Origin: Sorangiineae bacterium NIC37A_2
GTDB lineage: Bacteria > Myxococcota_A > Polyangia > Polyangiales > Polyangiaceae
Assembly: GCA_002085155.1 (NCBI GenBank)
Contig: NASX01000021.1
Location: forward strand, 1-64,000
Reading direction: 5' to 3'
Length of the DNA: 64,000 nt
The translations under genes and the position numbers were made by a program. Of the stretch, positions 50,907-60,015 are shown piece by piece. The notes below the pieces were generated by a model, which saw nothing but the letters and a program-made list of their open reading frames with translations, did no database searches and was not told where the DNA came from. Each line of letters starts with the position of its first letter. Positions within the stretch are counted from its first letter, which is position 1.

Positions 50907-52784
50907 ATGAGTCGACCCGCGGCGCTCCGGCGCATTTTTTCGCACCCGAAGGTCTTGTTCGAGACGAACCTGGGGCGGCTCTCCGGCACGGCGTTTTCGC
51001 TCCTCGCGCGGAGGCCTCGCACCTCGGGAGAACGGGCCAGCCCGGCCTGGGCTGGGCAGAAACTGGCGCGCCCCTCGGAGAAGACGAAACCGCCCCTCGG
51101 CTGGCCGCGCACCACGGACTCCCTCTGCCCTGAGTGCGTGAAGGCGGCGCGTGCGGCTGTGGTCTCTGGGGAGATGGATCTGAATCGCTTCCTCCATGCC
51201 CATCCCGGCCTGATCAAGGCGGAGATCTTCGCGCGCGACGGACAGGTCTGGATGAGGAAGACCTGCCCGGTGCATGGGGAGGTCGAAGATTTATTATCGA
51301 TCGACGAGAAGTTTCTCGAGCGTATCGAGGGGCTCTTCCCTGGACGCGATTTAGCGGGGCTTCGCACGAACTTGCGCGAGCACGGTCCGAGTTCGATCCA
51401 ATACGGACGTGGCTCAGTGCTCACGATCGATCTCACGAATCGGTGCAACATGATGTGCGATCCGTGCTTCATGGACGCCAATCAAGTCGGTTACGTCCAC
51501 GAGCTCAGCCTCGACGAGGTCAAGAAGCTGCTCGACGACTCCCTCACGATCAAGCCGCGGCGCCAGCTCAGCGTTCAGTTTTCCGGCGGTGAGCCCACGC
51601 TGCACCCCGACTTCCTCGAGGCGGTCCGTTACGCGCGTCAGGTGGGCTATTTTTCGGTGCAATGCGCTTCGAACGGCATCAAGTTCGCCGAGTCCCTCGA
51701 GTACGCGAAGGAAGCAAGGCGGGCCGGTCTTCGGCTCTGCTACTTGCAGTTTGATGGGGTGACGAACGAAGCGAACAGTCACCGCAAGGTCGGGAATCTG
51801 TTCGACGTGAAGCTCCGGGCGATCGATCATCTCGCTCAGGCGGGCATCGACGTCGTGCTGGTGGTGACGGTTGTGCGCGGCGTGAACGATGACCAGGTCG
51901 GCTCCGTGGTCCAGTTTGCCATCGACAACATCGACAAAGTGACCGTCGTATCGTTTCAGCCGGTGAGTTTCACGGGCCGCGACGAAGACATCTCGGAGAA
52001 GGAGCGCCGCGAGAAGCGCTACACCCTCAGCCACCTCGCCCACGACGTGAGCAGTCAGCTCGGCATCACGGAGCCCGGTCGCGATTGGTTCCCGCTCAGC
52101 TCGATGAATCCGCTGTCGGACGTTGTCGATCTCCTGCAAAATCCCGCTGAAAAGTTCGGCGCATTGAACTGCGGCTGCCACCCGAACTGCGGCATCGGCA
52201 CGATCCTGCTCGTCAACAAGAAGACCCGAGAGACGGTCCCGCTCGCAGAGTTCCTCGACGTCGAACAAGTCCTGAAAGACTTCACGACGATCGCCGAGGT
52301 GAGCGAAGGGCGCGCGGAGCGCTACGCGATGATGGCGCTCTCCCTCTTCAAGAACTTCCGTCCCGATCGGGCGCCCCTCGGCTACAGCGCCTTTGAGATG
52401 ATCCGTCAGGCGATGAGCCAGATGGGCGCGAAGGGGAAGAAGGTCGGAGATAGCGAGGGTGACGCGCAACAGTTTGAGTGGCGCTTCCTATTTGTCGCAG
52501 GCATGTGGTTCCAGGACGTCTTCAACTACGACTTCCGCCGTACGGAGATGTGCATCATCCCCTACGCGACGCAGCTCGGTGAAATCAGCTTCTGCGCCTA
52601 CAATACTGGCGTCGGCTTTCGCCAAATCGTCGAAAAGATGTTCCAGACCGCGAGCGTCGCTGAGTGGTACAAGAAGTACGGGCGCCATCCGGTCTACGCC
52701 AAGGGACGCGATTTGCCGCTTCCGCCCGGAGAGCCCAACGTGATCGTGCGACAGCGTCGCCGGCTCCCGCTCGCGATGAATTAG
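50907..52784 (+). CDS. Radical SAM protein resembling tetraether/membrane-spanning lipid synthase
   Basis: A 625-residue radical SAM enzyme. The SAM cluster is CNMMCDPC (Cys180, 184, 187), then QFSGGEPTLHPDF (about 225-237). An N-terminal cysteine domain has CPEC (74, 77) and CPVHG (120-124). Further cysteines occur as CGCHPNC (422-428) and at 549 and 563, enough for auxiliary clusters. This layout recalls the MJ0619/Tes family, which joins lipid tails through C-C bonds, but the match is from motif pattern and length. No membrane segment is visible. It faces the luxC-like gene tail-to-tail, with 22 bases between stops. A methyl- or other lipid-modifying radical SAM activity is an alternative. 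Confidence 0.72.
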   Translation: MSRPAALRRIFSHPKVLFETNLGRLSGTAFSLLARRPRTSGERASPAWAGQKLARPSEKTKPPLGWPRTTDSLCPECVKAARAAVVSGEMDLNRFLHAHPGLIKAEIFARDGQVWMRKTCPVHGEVEDLLSIDEKFLERIEGLFPGRDLAGLRTNLREHGPSSIQYGRGSVLTIDLTNRCNMMCDPCFMDANQVGYVHELSLDEVKKLLDDSLTIKPRRQLSVQFSGGEPTLHPDFLEAVRYARQVGYFSVQCASNGIKFAESLEYAKEARRAGLRLCYLQFDGVTNEANSHRKVGNLFDVKLRAIDHLAQAGIDVVLVVTVVRGVNDDQVGSVVQFAIDNIDKVTVVSFQPVSFTGRDEDISEKERREKRYTLSHLAHDVSSQLGITEPGRDWFPLSSMNPLSDVVDLLQNPAEKFGALNCGCHPNCGIGTILLVNKKTRETVPLAEFLDVEQVLKDFTTIAEVSEGRAERYAMMALSLFKNFRPDRAPLGYSAFEMIRQAMSQMGAKGKKVGDSEGDAQQFEWRFLFVAGMWFQDVFNYDFRRTEMCIIPYATQLGEISFCAYNTGVGFRQIVEKMFQTASVAEWYKKYGRHPVYAKGRDLPLPPGEPNVIVRQRRRLPLAMN

Positions 52785-52806
52785 AGCGTCGGACCGCGAA
52801 GCCCGC

Positions 52807-53901
52807 TTAAGTCTCGCCGATGATCTCAGGACGGATCCCGGAGCGCAGATCGACGGGACCGTCGAGAGGTGGTCTCTGCAGCTGCCCGAAAGGGACCATG
52901 CGGCGCTCGCCGATCGCTTCGAGGAGCAATCCAGGCAAATGGGGCTGTCCATGGTGAGCGACGGCGGTCAGGGCAGGGCCGAGTTCCTCGAGCCGGTCGA
53001 GGGCGGCCGCGGTGCGGGTGATGTGGAGGTGGCGCCCGATGGGCGGGACGATGAGCCGCTCTGGCTCCGGATCGAGGGTCACGGAGCCCTGCCCCGCGTG
53101 GAGGAGGCCGCCGACGTACTCGAACGTCATCACGTAGCGCTTTTCGGCCGCGGCCTCTTCGGGGCTGAGCGAGCCGCGAGGGACCTGGGTTTCGGCGTCT
53201 TCGAGGGCCCTTTGCAGGCGACCTTGGAAGTCGCGAGCGAAGTCCTCGGAGCCCTGGAGGAGCAAGATGCGCGGGCTCAGGCAGCCCCTTTGGTCGAACA
53301 GAATGATATCGGTCGTGAGGTCGCAGGCGAGCTGATCGAGTTCCTCTTCGGGGGCTTCAATGAGCGGCTCAAAGAGCACAGCTGCGGCCATGCCGCTGCC
53401 GTGAGCGTGAAGGCGAGCTCCCTGCGGTAGGCTCTTTCTGAGCTCGTCGAGGGTGCTGTCGTGGGCGTAAGCCCAAACGTGGTCGCCCGGTTCGACTTCG
53501 AGCTCCTGAACGAGCTCAAAGGCCCCGTCCGATCCTTCCGCGAGCAAACGCGCCATGGTCTGGGCGCGCCGCGATGCGCGCACCTGGCACGTTTGGCCCT
53601 GGAGGATGCCGATCAAGATGGCTCGGTAGGCGGCGACGAAGACGTTCGCTGAGAGGAGGACATGACTTCGCTCGGAAGAAGGAAGACGCGCTCCCAGCTG
53701 GAGAATGGTGGCGCGGCTCGCCTCATGTTCGAGAGAGAAAAGGAGCGCGAGGTCGACGTTCTCCGGAGACAGGCCTGTCTCTTCGGCGAGCTCCCGGCGC
53801 GCGCGCTTTCCGATTTCTGTCGAGCCATCGGCGATGAGCTCAGCGGCGCGCGCGAGCGCAAAGGCGCGCGCGGCCTGATCGTCGGTCACGCGGTGACTCA
53901 T
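52807..53901 (-). CDS. LuxC-like acyl reductase
   Basis: A 364-residue member of the LuxC acyl-CoA reductase family, which reduces acyl thioesters to aldehydes with NADPH. The catalytic Cys is in DIILFDQRGCLSPRILL (Cys207), matching the family's QxxCLSP block; the cofactor-region HAHGSGMAAAVL (about 166-176) and N-terminal helical domain also fit. The length is some 100 residues shorter than luminous LuxC. Its ATG overlaps the LuxE-like stop (ATGA). No luciferase genes are present, so bioluminescence is not indicated. Confidence 0.82.
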   Translation of the reverse strand: MSHRVTDDQAARAFALARAAELIADGSTEIGKRARRELAEETGLSPENVDLALLFSLEHEASRATILQLGARLPSSERSHVLLSANVFVAAYRAILIGILQGQTCQVRASRRAQTMARLLAEGSDGAFELVQELEVEPGDHVWAYAHDSTLDELRKSLPQGARLHAHGSGMAAAVLFEPLIEAPEEELDQLACDLTTDIILFDQRGCLSPRILLLQGSEDFARDFQGRLQRALEDAETQVPRGSLSPEEAAAEKRYVMTFEYVGGLLHAGQGSVTLDPEPERLIVPPIGRHLHITRTAAALDRLEELGPALTAVAHHGQPHLPGLLLEAIGERRMVPFGQLQRPPLDGPVDLRSGIRPEIIGET

Positions 53902-55088
53902 AACTTTCCTCCTCCGAGCAAGCTCTCATAGGTGAGGCTGCAGCCACGAGGGGGAGCCGCGGGAGCGCGACCGAGGAGCTGAATGCCTCCGTCTATCTCT
54001 AGGATGCGGTCTTCGGTGAGCACGGTCAGACACGAGTCGATGTTGCCGAGGTCGATGAAGGCAGCGAGCCCTTCAGTCCCTCTGCGGACGCGAGCGTGGG
54101 TCACAGGATCGACGGCGAGCACCCGAAGCCAAGGGGGCGCGTGATAGAGGCTCGCGCGCCCTCTGGCGGGGAACCACGCGCTCTTGGGCTCGTCCTTTCC
54201 TTCGGAACCCCAGGCTTCGTAGAGCTGGCTCGTGAGCTCTGTCATCCCGTACTCGCCGAGCACTTGTTCTGGCTCGGCGGAGAATGCTCGGGCGATCTGC
54301 GCCCGGATCTCTTGCTCGGGAACCTCCCGCGCGCGTCCTTTGAAGCCGCCGGTGATCATGAGGCGTACCAAGGGAGCTGGGGGAAGTCGTTCGTCGCCGA
54401 GAGCTTCGAGCAGAGCGACGTAAGCGAAGCTGGTTCCGAGCACGACGAGGGGCTCTTGGCGATGCCGCGCGAGGCGCACGGCGCGCCTCAGGCCTTCGAT
54501 ATCGACGCCGCGGGGCCCGATCAGAAAGCGGCCGGCGTAGTCGAGCTCCGCGGGGACTGGGTCGGTGCTCAAGCTGCGGCCGTCGATCTCACGCATGAAG
54601 AGTTCCATCATGTACGTGAGAGAGGAGGTGGGCCGAGGGCCAGGTTTCGGCTCGGCGAGGGCGACGATGATGGGACGGGCGCTGAGACCCCGGAAGAGCG
54701 TGGAGCGAGCGAGCAGGAGCGCTAAGTGGTCGTAGGTCGACAGCGTGCGGGTCGGATGGACGCCGGTTTCGCGCTTTGTGGTCCCGCTCGTCTGAAAACG
54801 GGCCACGTCGAGCTCGGCCGGATAGGTGGCGACGCGAGTGAGCCGAAAGACCTCCGCCGGAACGAGAGGAAGCTCCTCGAGCGAGCTCGGAGGAGCAGGG
54901 ATCAAGCGCTCGAGGCCCGGACATTCCTGGCGCTGGAATGCCGCGATGGCGAGGGCGAGCTCTTCGAAGGACTCGGAGGGTGTCGCGCCTTCGACCACAC
55001 TCGACGCAAACGCGCGCACCCGCGCGTGGAGCGACTCGCTCTGCTCGAGGGCGCGGGGGCGCATGACGCGCGCGATCGGGTCCGTCAT
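53898..55088 (-). CDS. LuxE-like acyl-protein synthetase
   Basis: A 396-residue LuxE-family adenylating enzyme. VARFQTSGTTKRETGVHP carries the phosphate-binding SGTT loop (about 101-104), VLGTSFAYVALLEAL and RLMITGGFKGRAREVPEQEI are middle blocks, and VLGEYGMTELTSQLYEAWG is the adenylate-binding EYGMTE motif. It would activate a free fatty acid as acyl-AMP and pass it to a Cys of LuxE or to the partner LuxC-like reductase. Both flanking genes overlap it by ATGA, so the three products should form a complex. Confidence 0.85.
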   Translation of the reverse strand: MTDPIARVMRPRALEQSESLHARVRAFASSVVEGATPSESFEELALAIAAFQRQECPGLERLIPAPPSSLEELPLVPAEVFRLTRVATYPAELDVARFQTSGTTKRETGVHPTRTLSTYDHLALLLARSTLFRGLSARPIIVALAEPKPGPRPTSSLTYMMELFMREIDGRSLSTDPVPAELDYAGRFLIGPRGVDIEGLRRAVRLARHRQEPLVVLGTSFAYVALLEALGDERLPPAPLVRLMITGGFKGRAREVPEQEIRAQIARAFSAEPEQVLGEYGMTELTSQLYEAWGSEGKDEPKSAWFPARGRASLYHAPPWLRVLAVDPVTHARVRRGTEGLAAFIDLGNIDSCLTVLTEDRILEIDGGIQLLGRAPAAPPRGCSLTYESLLGGGKL

Positions 55089-56395
55089 CGCGCTCCTTTT
55101 CGCTGCTGGAGAGCGTCGCGGAGGGCTTCGGCGAGAGCGTCCAAGTGTTCCTCTTCGATGGTGAGCGGCGGTGTCAGGACCAAGACGTCCCTTTGTCCGC
55201 CGCCGGTCGTCGTCATAAAGCCCCGCTCGAGGAGGCGCTGCCGGAGCCCGGATGCGCCTCCCGCCGCGAGCCCGACCTCGAGCCCCACCATGAGGCCTCT
55301 TCCGCGTAGCTTGAGGCCGGGGAACTCTTCGGTGAGGGGCTCGAGACGTTTAATGAGCCGGCCGCCTTTGCGCAGGCTTTCTTCCGGGAGCCGATCGCGC
55401 TCGAGGATCTCGAGCGTGCGGAGCGCCACAGCAGCGGAGAGAGGAGCTCCAGCGAAGGTCGAGGTGTGCACGACCTCGTCCGGTCGGCTCCAGTTCTCCA
55501 TCAGGCGCTTGGGACCGAGGCAGGCGCTCACGGGAAGACCACCACCGAGCCCCTTGCCGAGACAAATCAGATCCGGCAGCGCGCCATCGTGGACACAGCT
55601 GAGCCAAGCGCCCGAGCGCCCGAGGCCCGTCCAGATCTCATCGGCAATGACGAGCGCACCTCGCGAGTGAGCGAGTTCGAAGAGGGCTGAGAGATAGCCA
55701 GCAGGCGGAACCACGACGCCGCCGCGCCCGAGGATCGGTTCGATGAGGACGGCGCCGACGTTGTCGTCGATGAGCGCCCGAGCGCGCTCGAGCGATTCTT
55801 CGCCGTCCCCCTCCGGATAGGGAGCGACGCGGACGTGAGGAGAGAGCTGAGCCAAAAAGGGGGTGCGATAGCTTTGGCGCAAGTCCGAGTGCGCGAGGGG
55901 GCCGTAGGAGAGGCCGTGATAGGAGCCGGAGAAGGCGAGCACACCGGGACGCCCCGTCGCGAGCAGCGCCGTCTTGAGCGCAGCGGTGATCGCATCGGCG
56001 CCACTCAGTCCGAGTAGGCCCGTCGCATCGCCGCTCGGGTGGAGTCTGGTGAGCTTCTCGAGAAGCTCGATCTTCTTCGTGCTGGGAGAGACATCGCCGA
56101 GCGCTTGCCAGAGTTCGGTGCTCTGCTCGGAGAGGACCTTCTCGAGCTCGGGGTGAGCGTGTCCGAGCAGAAGTGCGCCGAAGCCGGCGGCGAAATCGAC
56201 GTAACGATTCCCATCGACACAATAGACGTTGGATGCGCGTCCACGCTCAAACACGACCGAGTCGAAGGGCTGTCCGTTCGGAGCCTTCGGTCCCATGGGG
56301 GCCGCTTGGGCGCGATGACGCGCGGACCAGGCGCGGGAGTTTGGGCCGGGCGGAGGGACCCGGACGTCCGGCGGCTCGGTCTTCGATTCCAACAT
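55085..56395 (-). CDS. Class III PLP-dependent aminotransferase
   Basis: A 436-residue aminotransferase of the acetylornithine/omega-aminotransferase class. The N-terminal YVDFAAGFGALLLGHAHPEL, SGSYHGLSYG, ADEIWTGLGRSG (Asp252 for the PLP nitrogen) and LICLGKGLGGGLPVSACLG (PLP Lys281) are present. In family members the amino acceptor is an aldehyde or keto acid. Coupled to LuxE- and LuxC-like genes, it could transaminate a long-chain aldehyde to a primary amine; this is inferred from order only. It is the first gene of this three-gene set and lies 76 bases behind the FHA-GGDEF gene. Confidence 0.9.
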   Translation of the reverse strand: MLESKTEPPDVRVPPPGPNSRAWSARHRAQAAPMGPKAPNGQPFDSVVFERGRASNVYCVDGNRYVDFAAGFGALLLGHAHPELEKVLSEQSTELWQALGDVSPSTKKIELLEKLTRLHPSGDATGLLGLSGADAITAALKTALLATGRPGVLAFSGSYHGLSYGPLAHSDLRQSYRTPFLAQLSPHVRVAPYPEGDGEESLERARALIDDNVGAVLIEPILGRGGVVVPPAGYLSALFELAHSRGALVIADEIWTGLGRSGAWLSCVHDGALPDLICLGKGLGGGLPVSACLGPKRLMENWSRPDEVVHTSTFAGAPLSAAVALRTLEILERDRLPEESLRKGGRLIKRLEPLTEEFPGLKLRGRGLMVGLEVGLAAGGASGLRQRLLERGFMTTTGGGQRDVLVLTPPLTIEEEHLDALAEALRDALQQRKGAR

Positions 56396-56471
56396 AGGCG
56401 CGCGCCTCTATAGCATCTCGGAATCGAGGCGGGGCTCTTCCGCTGACCGTGGCTGGGCCTTTACGCCTCGC

Positions 56472-57497
56472 TCAGAGACAGACGCGGTTGCGTCCGCTGC
56501 GCTTGGCTTCGTAGAGCTTCTGGTCAGCGGCGGCGATCAGCTCAGCGCCGGTCATCTTGGGCGCTAGGGCTGCTCCGCCCATCGACATGGTTACGGCGAT
56601 ACGCTCACCCTGGAAGACGAAATCGTGGGCCTCGATGCGCATGCGCAGGGTTTCGGCCAGCTGGCGTGCACCCTCCAGAGAAGTCTCAGGCAGCACGAGC
56701 GCGAACTCCTCGCCGCCGTAGCGCGCGAATACCTCATCCCTCCGGATCCGCTCCGAGATGACGCGAGCGAGCTCGCGCAAGACGTGGTCGCCCGCGAGGT
56801 GCCCGTAGCGATCGTTGATGCTCTTAAAGTGATCGATATCGAACATGAGCACGCTGAGGTCGCGTGTATGGCGGCGAGCGCGTGTTACCTCGCGGTCGAG
56901 GGCCTCGACCAAGTGCCGCTTGTTGTAGATCTGCGTGAGACCATCCATGATGGTCATCCGGTAGATCTCCTCGTGGTACTTGGCTTCGGCGTCCGCGCCG
57001 GAGAGGAACTTCAGGATGGTCGGGCCGATCTTGATGCGGTCGCCGTTGTCCAGGCGAGCCTCGCTCTCGACCTGCTCCTCGTTCACGTAGGTCCCGTTGG
57101 TGCTCTTGTCGTCGACGATATACCAGCTGCCGGGGCCGCGGCGCTCGAGGTGCGCGTGGCGGCGGCTCACGCTGTCTCCTTCGAGGATCAGGTGGCTCTC
57201 GTTGCCGCGGCCGATGCGCAAAACGGGCTGTTCGAGAACGATACGCTTACCGAGCAGGGCCGGTTCGGTCGTATAGATGACAACGAGGCACTCGGCGGTC
57301 GCGTTCGTCTCCGGCATGGCCGGCTGGACGACTTCCGTCACTCGAGTCTTCTCGTCTTGTTCGTTCTGCTCGCTCAAACGGGCCCTCTTCGCCTCGACCG
57401 CCTCGGCAAACTTCGGACTCCGCGATCCTGAGGGGAGGCGGAGCGGTCCTGGCCGGTCAATTGAAACCAGTTTCCCTCGAAAACACCACAGCTTCAA
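56472..57497 (-). CDS. FHA-domain diguanylate cyclase with altered inhibitory site
   Basis: Up to 341 residues; the N-terminal 60 may be overcalled, with a later start near SEQNEQDEKTRV possible. An FHA domain (VLRIGRGNESHLILEGDSVSRRHAH, then DDKSTNGTYVNEE) is followed by a GGDEF domain: MDGLTQIYNKRHLVEAL, MFDIDHFKSINDRYGHLAGD and active site RYGGEEFALVL. Five residues before GGEEF the motif is RRDE, not RxxD, so product inhibition may be lost. The protein resembles the one encoded at 27168. It lies upstream of the aminotransferase-luxE-luxC genes on the same strand. Confidence 0.93.
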   Translation of the reverse strand: MKLWCFRGKLVSIDRPGPLRLPSGSRSPKFAEAVEAKRARLSEQNEQDEKTRVTEVVQPAMPETNATAECLVVIYTTEPALLGKRIVLEQPVLRIGRGNESHLILEGDSVSRRHAHLERRGPGSWYIVDDKSTNGTYVNEEQVESEARLDNGDRIKIGPTILKFLSGADAEAKYHEEIYRMTIMDGLTQIYNKRHLVEALDREVTRARRHTRDLSVLMFDIDHFKSINDRYGHLAGDHVLRELARVISERIRRDEVFARYGGEEFALVLPETSLEGARQLAETLRMRIEAHDFVFQGERIAVTMSMGGAALAPKMTGAELIAAADQKLYEAKRSGRNRVCL

Positions 57498-57632
57498 GCG
57501 CCCTGGCCGGAAGCCATCGTTTCCGGGCCGGCGGGGGCTCGAGGGCGCGGCGGGTCACCCTGTGCGACAAGGTAGACGGCCCGGCCTGAGCGGAAAGATC
57601 CTGTCGTGGCGCGCAAGCCCGATTTGGCTAGC

Positions 57633-58394
57633 TCATTGACGAATCCGGTAACCGGTCTCGAGCAACCACAAGACGAGAGCGAGACAGGCGCCGCCGAAAG
57701 CCGCGAGCAGCGCGAGGCTCAAGGTCGGCCCGAGGTCTCCCTGTCCGTAGAAGCTGTAGCGGAAACCGCTCATCAAGTAGACGACCGGGTTGAAGAGCGT
57801 GAGCGTCCGAAAGGGCTCCGGCAGCATCTGAATCGAGTAAAAACTTCCGCCCAAGAAGGCGAGCGGCGTCACGATCAGGGCCGGCACGATCTGCATCTTC
57901 TCCCACCCATCTGCCCAAAGCCCGATCGAAAAACCGAGCAGGCTGAATGAGACGCAGGTCAGCAGGAGAAAGACGATCATCCACAGCGGGTGTTCGATCG
58001 AGTAGGGAACAAACAGCCGGGCCGTGGTCATGATGATCAGGCCCAAAATGAAAGATTTCGTCGCCGCGGCACCGACGTAGCCGAGGACCATGTCGAGGCT
58101 CGAGATCGGCGCCGAGAGCACCTCATAAATCGTTCCCGAGAACCGCGGCATGTAGATGCCAAAGGAAGCGTTGGACACGCTCTCGGTGAGCACGGAGAGC
58201 ATCGTCAGGCCCGGCACGATGAACGCACCGTAGGGCACGCCGTCGATCGCTTCGATGCGCGAGCCAATCGCGGACCCAAAGACGATGAAGTAGAGGGACG
58301 TGGAGAGCACCGGAGTGAGGATGCTCTGGGCGATGGTGCGGAACCAACGCGCCATTTCGAAACGGTAGATGGCAATGATGGCTCCCGTGTTCAC
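57633..58394 (-). CDS. ABC-2 type transporter permease
   Basis: A 253-residue membrane protein with six predicted helices, beginning with a cytosolic [65 protein letters not shown] and [34 protein letters not shown] are ABC-2 family blocks. Its ATG overlaps the stop of the ATPase gene (58391). Export of a lipid, polysaccharide or drug is possible; the substrate is not visible. Confidence 0.92.
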   Translation of the reverse strand: MNTGAIIAIYRFEMARWFRTIAQSILTPVLSTSLYFIVFGSAIGSRIEAIDGVPYGAFIVPGLTMLSVLTESVSNASFGIYMPRFSGTIYEVLSAPISSLDMVLGYVGAAATKSFILGLIIMTTARLFVPYSIEHPLWMIVFLLLTCVSFSLLGFSIGLWADGWEKMQIVPALIVTPLAFLGGSFYSIQMLPEPFRTLTLFNPVVYLMSGFRYSFYGQGDLGPTLSLALLAAFGGACLALVLWLLETGYRIRQ

Positions 58395-59329
58395 GACTGA
58401 TTCGTCCCCTTGAGCAAGTTCAGAAAAATCTCTTCGAGGGAGCTCTGTTTCGTCTGGAGGTCTTTGAGGGTGACCTTCGCCTCGTCCAGAGCTCTCAAAA
58501 TCGGCTCGAGCGGCGCCTTTTCCGCCTTGGCGTCGTAGGTATAGATGAGCTTGAGCCCGCCCGCAGCGAGCTCGACCCCGGCGGACGCCAGCGCCTCCGG
58601 AAGGGCCAAGAGTGGTTCCTCGAGCTCGACGAAGAGCTTCTTCTGTCCGAGCTTTTTCATGAGGGTGCTCGTCTCTTCGACGAGAACGATCTGTCCGCCG
58701 TGGATGACTCCCACGCGGTCCGCCATCTGCTCGGCTTCTTCGATGTAGTGGGTCGTGAGCACGATCGTCATTCCGCCGCGGCGCAGCCTATCGACGACCT
58801 TCCACATGTCGCGGCGGAGCTCGACGTCGACGCCCGCGGTTGGCTCATCCAAAAAGAGCAAACTCGGCTCGTGACAGAGCGCCTTGGCGATCAGGACGCG
58901 GCGCTTCATGCCCCCTGAGAGGGTCATGATTTTGGCGTTCTTTTTGTCGTAAAGAGACAGATCCCGCAGGATCTCTTCGAGCTTTTCGGGGTTTTTTGGC
59001 TTGCCGAACAGGCCACGGCTGAAACAGAGCGTGTCCCAGACGGTCTCGAACATGTCCGTGCTGAGCTCTTGAGGCACGAGGCCGACGTGAGCGCGAGCGC
59101 GCGCGGGGTCGCGATCGATGTCGATGCCGGAAACGAGAACCGTGCCGCTCGTTTTCTTGACCAGGCCCGTCACGATCCCGATCAGTGTTGTCTTGCCGGC
59201 GCCGTTCGGCCCTAACAGCGCAAAGAGCTCGCCCTGATGCACCTCGAGAGACACTCCCTTCAGCGCATGGTGCCCCGTCTTGTAGACCTTTTCGACGCTC
59301 GCGAGGGAGAGGATCGGGACCCGAGACAT
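58391..59329 (-). CDS. ABC transporter ATP-binding protein
   Basis: About 312 residues from ATG 59329 ([11 protein letters not shown]); the frame extends to 59365. Walker [15 protein letters not shown], signature [12 protein letters not shown], Walker [13 protein letters not shown] and switch His in [10 protein letters not shown] are intact. The C-terminal 90 residues ([21 protein letters not shown]) form the accessory domain of DrrA/NodI-type ATPases. It pairs with the ABC-2 permease immediately downstream. Confidence 0.95.
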   Translation of the reverse strand: MSRVPILSLASVEKVYKTGHHALKGVSLEVHQGELFALLGPNGAGKTTLIGIVTGLVKKTSGTVLVSGIDIDRDPARARAHVGLVPQELSTDMFETVWDTLCFSRGLFGKPKNPEKLEEILRDLSLYDKKNAKIMTLSGGMKRRVLIAKALCHEPSLLFLDEPTAGVDVELRRDMWKVVDRLRRGGMTIVLTTHYIEEAEQMADRVGVIHGGQIVLVEETSTLMKKLGQKKLFVELEEPLLALPEALASAGVELAAGGLKLIYTYDAKAEKAPLEPILRALDEAKVTLKDLQTKQSSLEEIFLNLLKGTNQS

Positions 59330-59394
59330 CGAGGGGCCCTTAACCCGGCTCCCCGGGCGGCACAATGCGCGATGTGCTTTTCGATTCTCTGGCG

Positions 59395-60015
59395 CTATTC
59401 GCCTGGTCTGGTCTCGGCGAATCGGATTTCGATACGTTCGAAACCGAGGGATTCGAGGAGCGAGCGGACCGTCTTGTCGGCGTTGGTTTCCGCGATCGAG
59501 AGCAAGTGTTGGTTCTTCGCGGCCTCGAGGAAGCCGCGTTCAGCTTCGCGGCGCGCCTCGGTCTCGAGAGATTCTCGACGCGTTGCGAGAACATCCGTCT
59601 TGCGCGTGTGGACGTAGGTGCGCTTTTCGTCCAGGGCCACGGAGAAGACGCTCGCCGGAGGGAGGGTGATCGAGATCGATTTGCTCGGCCAATCGACGCG
59701 CGCGCTCGATTCTTCCATCTGGGTAAAATCGATGCCCGCTGACACGGTGCCGGCGGCGACGAGCAAGATGGCATCCTGCGCTTCGATGGTCCCCATGAGG
59801 CGCTTCTGTTGATCCTTGAGGTCGATGACGCGCTCGAGGTTGAATTGGGCTGTCTCGAGGCGTGCCAGGCGGCGGACGGCCGTGAGCGCCGTGGGGGTCG
59901 GGGTGAGCTCGAGGGTCGATGACTCCGGTTCGACTTCTTTCTCCGCCTTCTTTCCGAAGTGATAGGCGACTGCGGCGACGAGAGCGATGACAAGGAGCGT
60001 CCCGAGCCGCTTCAT
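59395..60015 (-). CDS. DUF4230-family membrane-anchored protein
   Basis: A 206-residue protein with one N-terminal membrane helix (LGTLLVIALVAAVAYHFG) and a soluble domain. LETAQFNLERVIDLKDQ, TVSAGIDFTQMEESSARVDWPSKSISITLPPASV and the C-terminal ESLGFERIEIRF are the DUF4230 pattern. Function unknown. Its ATG overlaps the stop of the M48 protease gene by four bases, so it belongs to the lemA-protease operon. Confidence 0.8.
   Translation of the reverse strand: MKRLGTLLVIALVAAVAYHFGKKAEKEVEPESSTLELTPTPTALTAVRRLARLETAQFNLERVIDLKDQQKRLMGTIEAQDAILLVAAGTVSAGIDFTQMEESSARVDWPSKSISITLPPASVFSVALDEKRTYVHTRKTDVLATRRESLETEARREAERGFLEAAKNQHLLSIAETNADKTVRSLLESLGFERIEIRFAETRPGE

Noticed and set aside
52807-55088. 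Bioluminescence lux operon
   Set aside because: LuxC- and LuxE-like genes are present but luxA, luxB and luxD are not; an aminotransferase takes their place.
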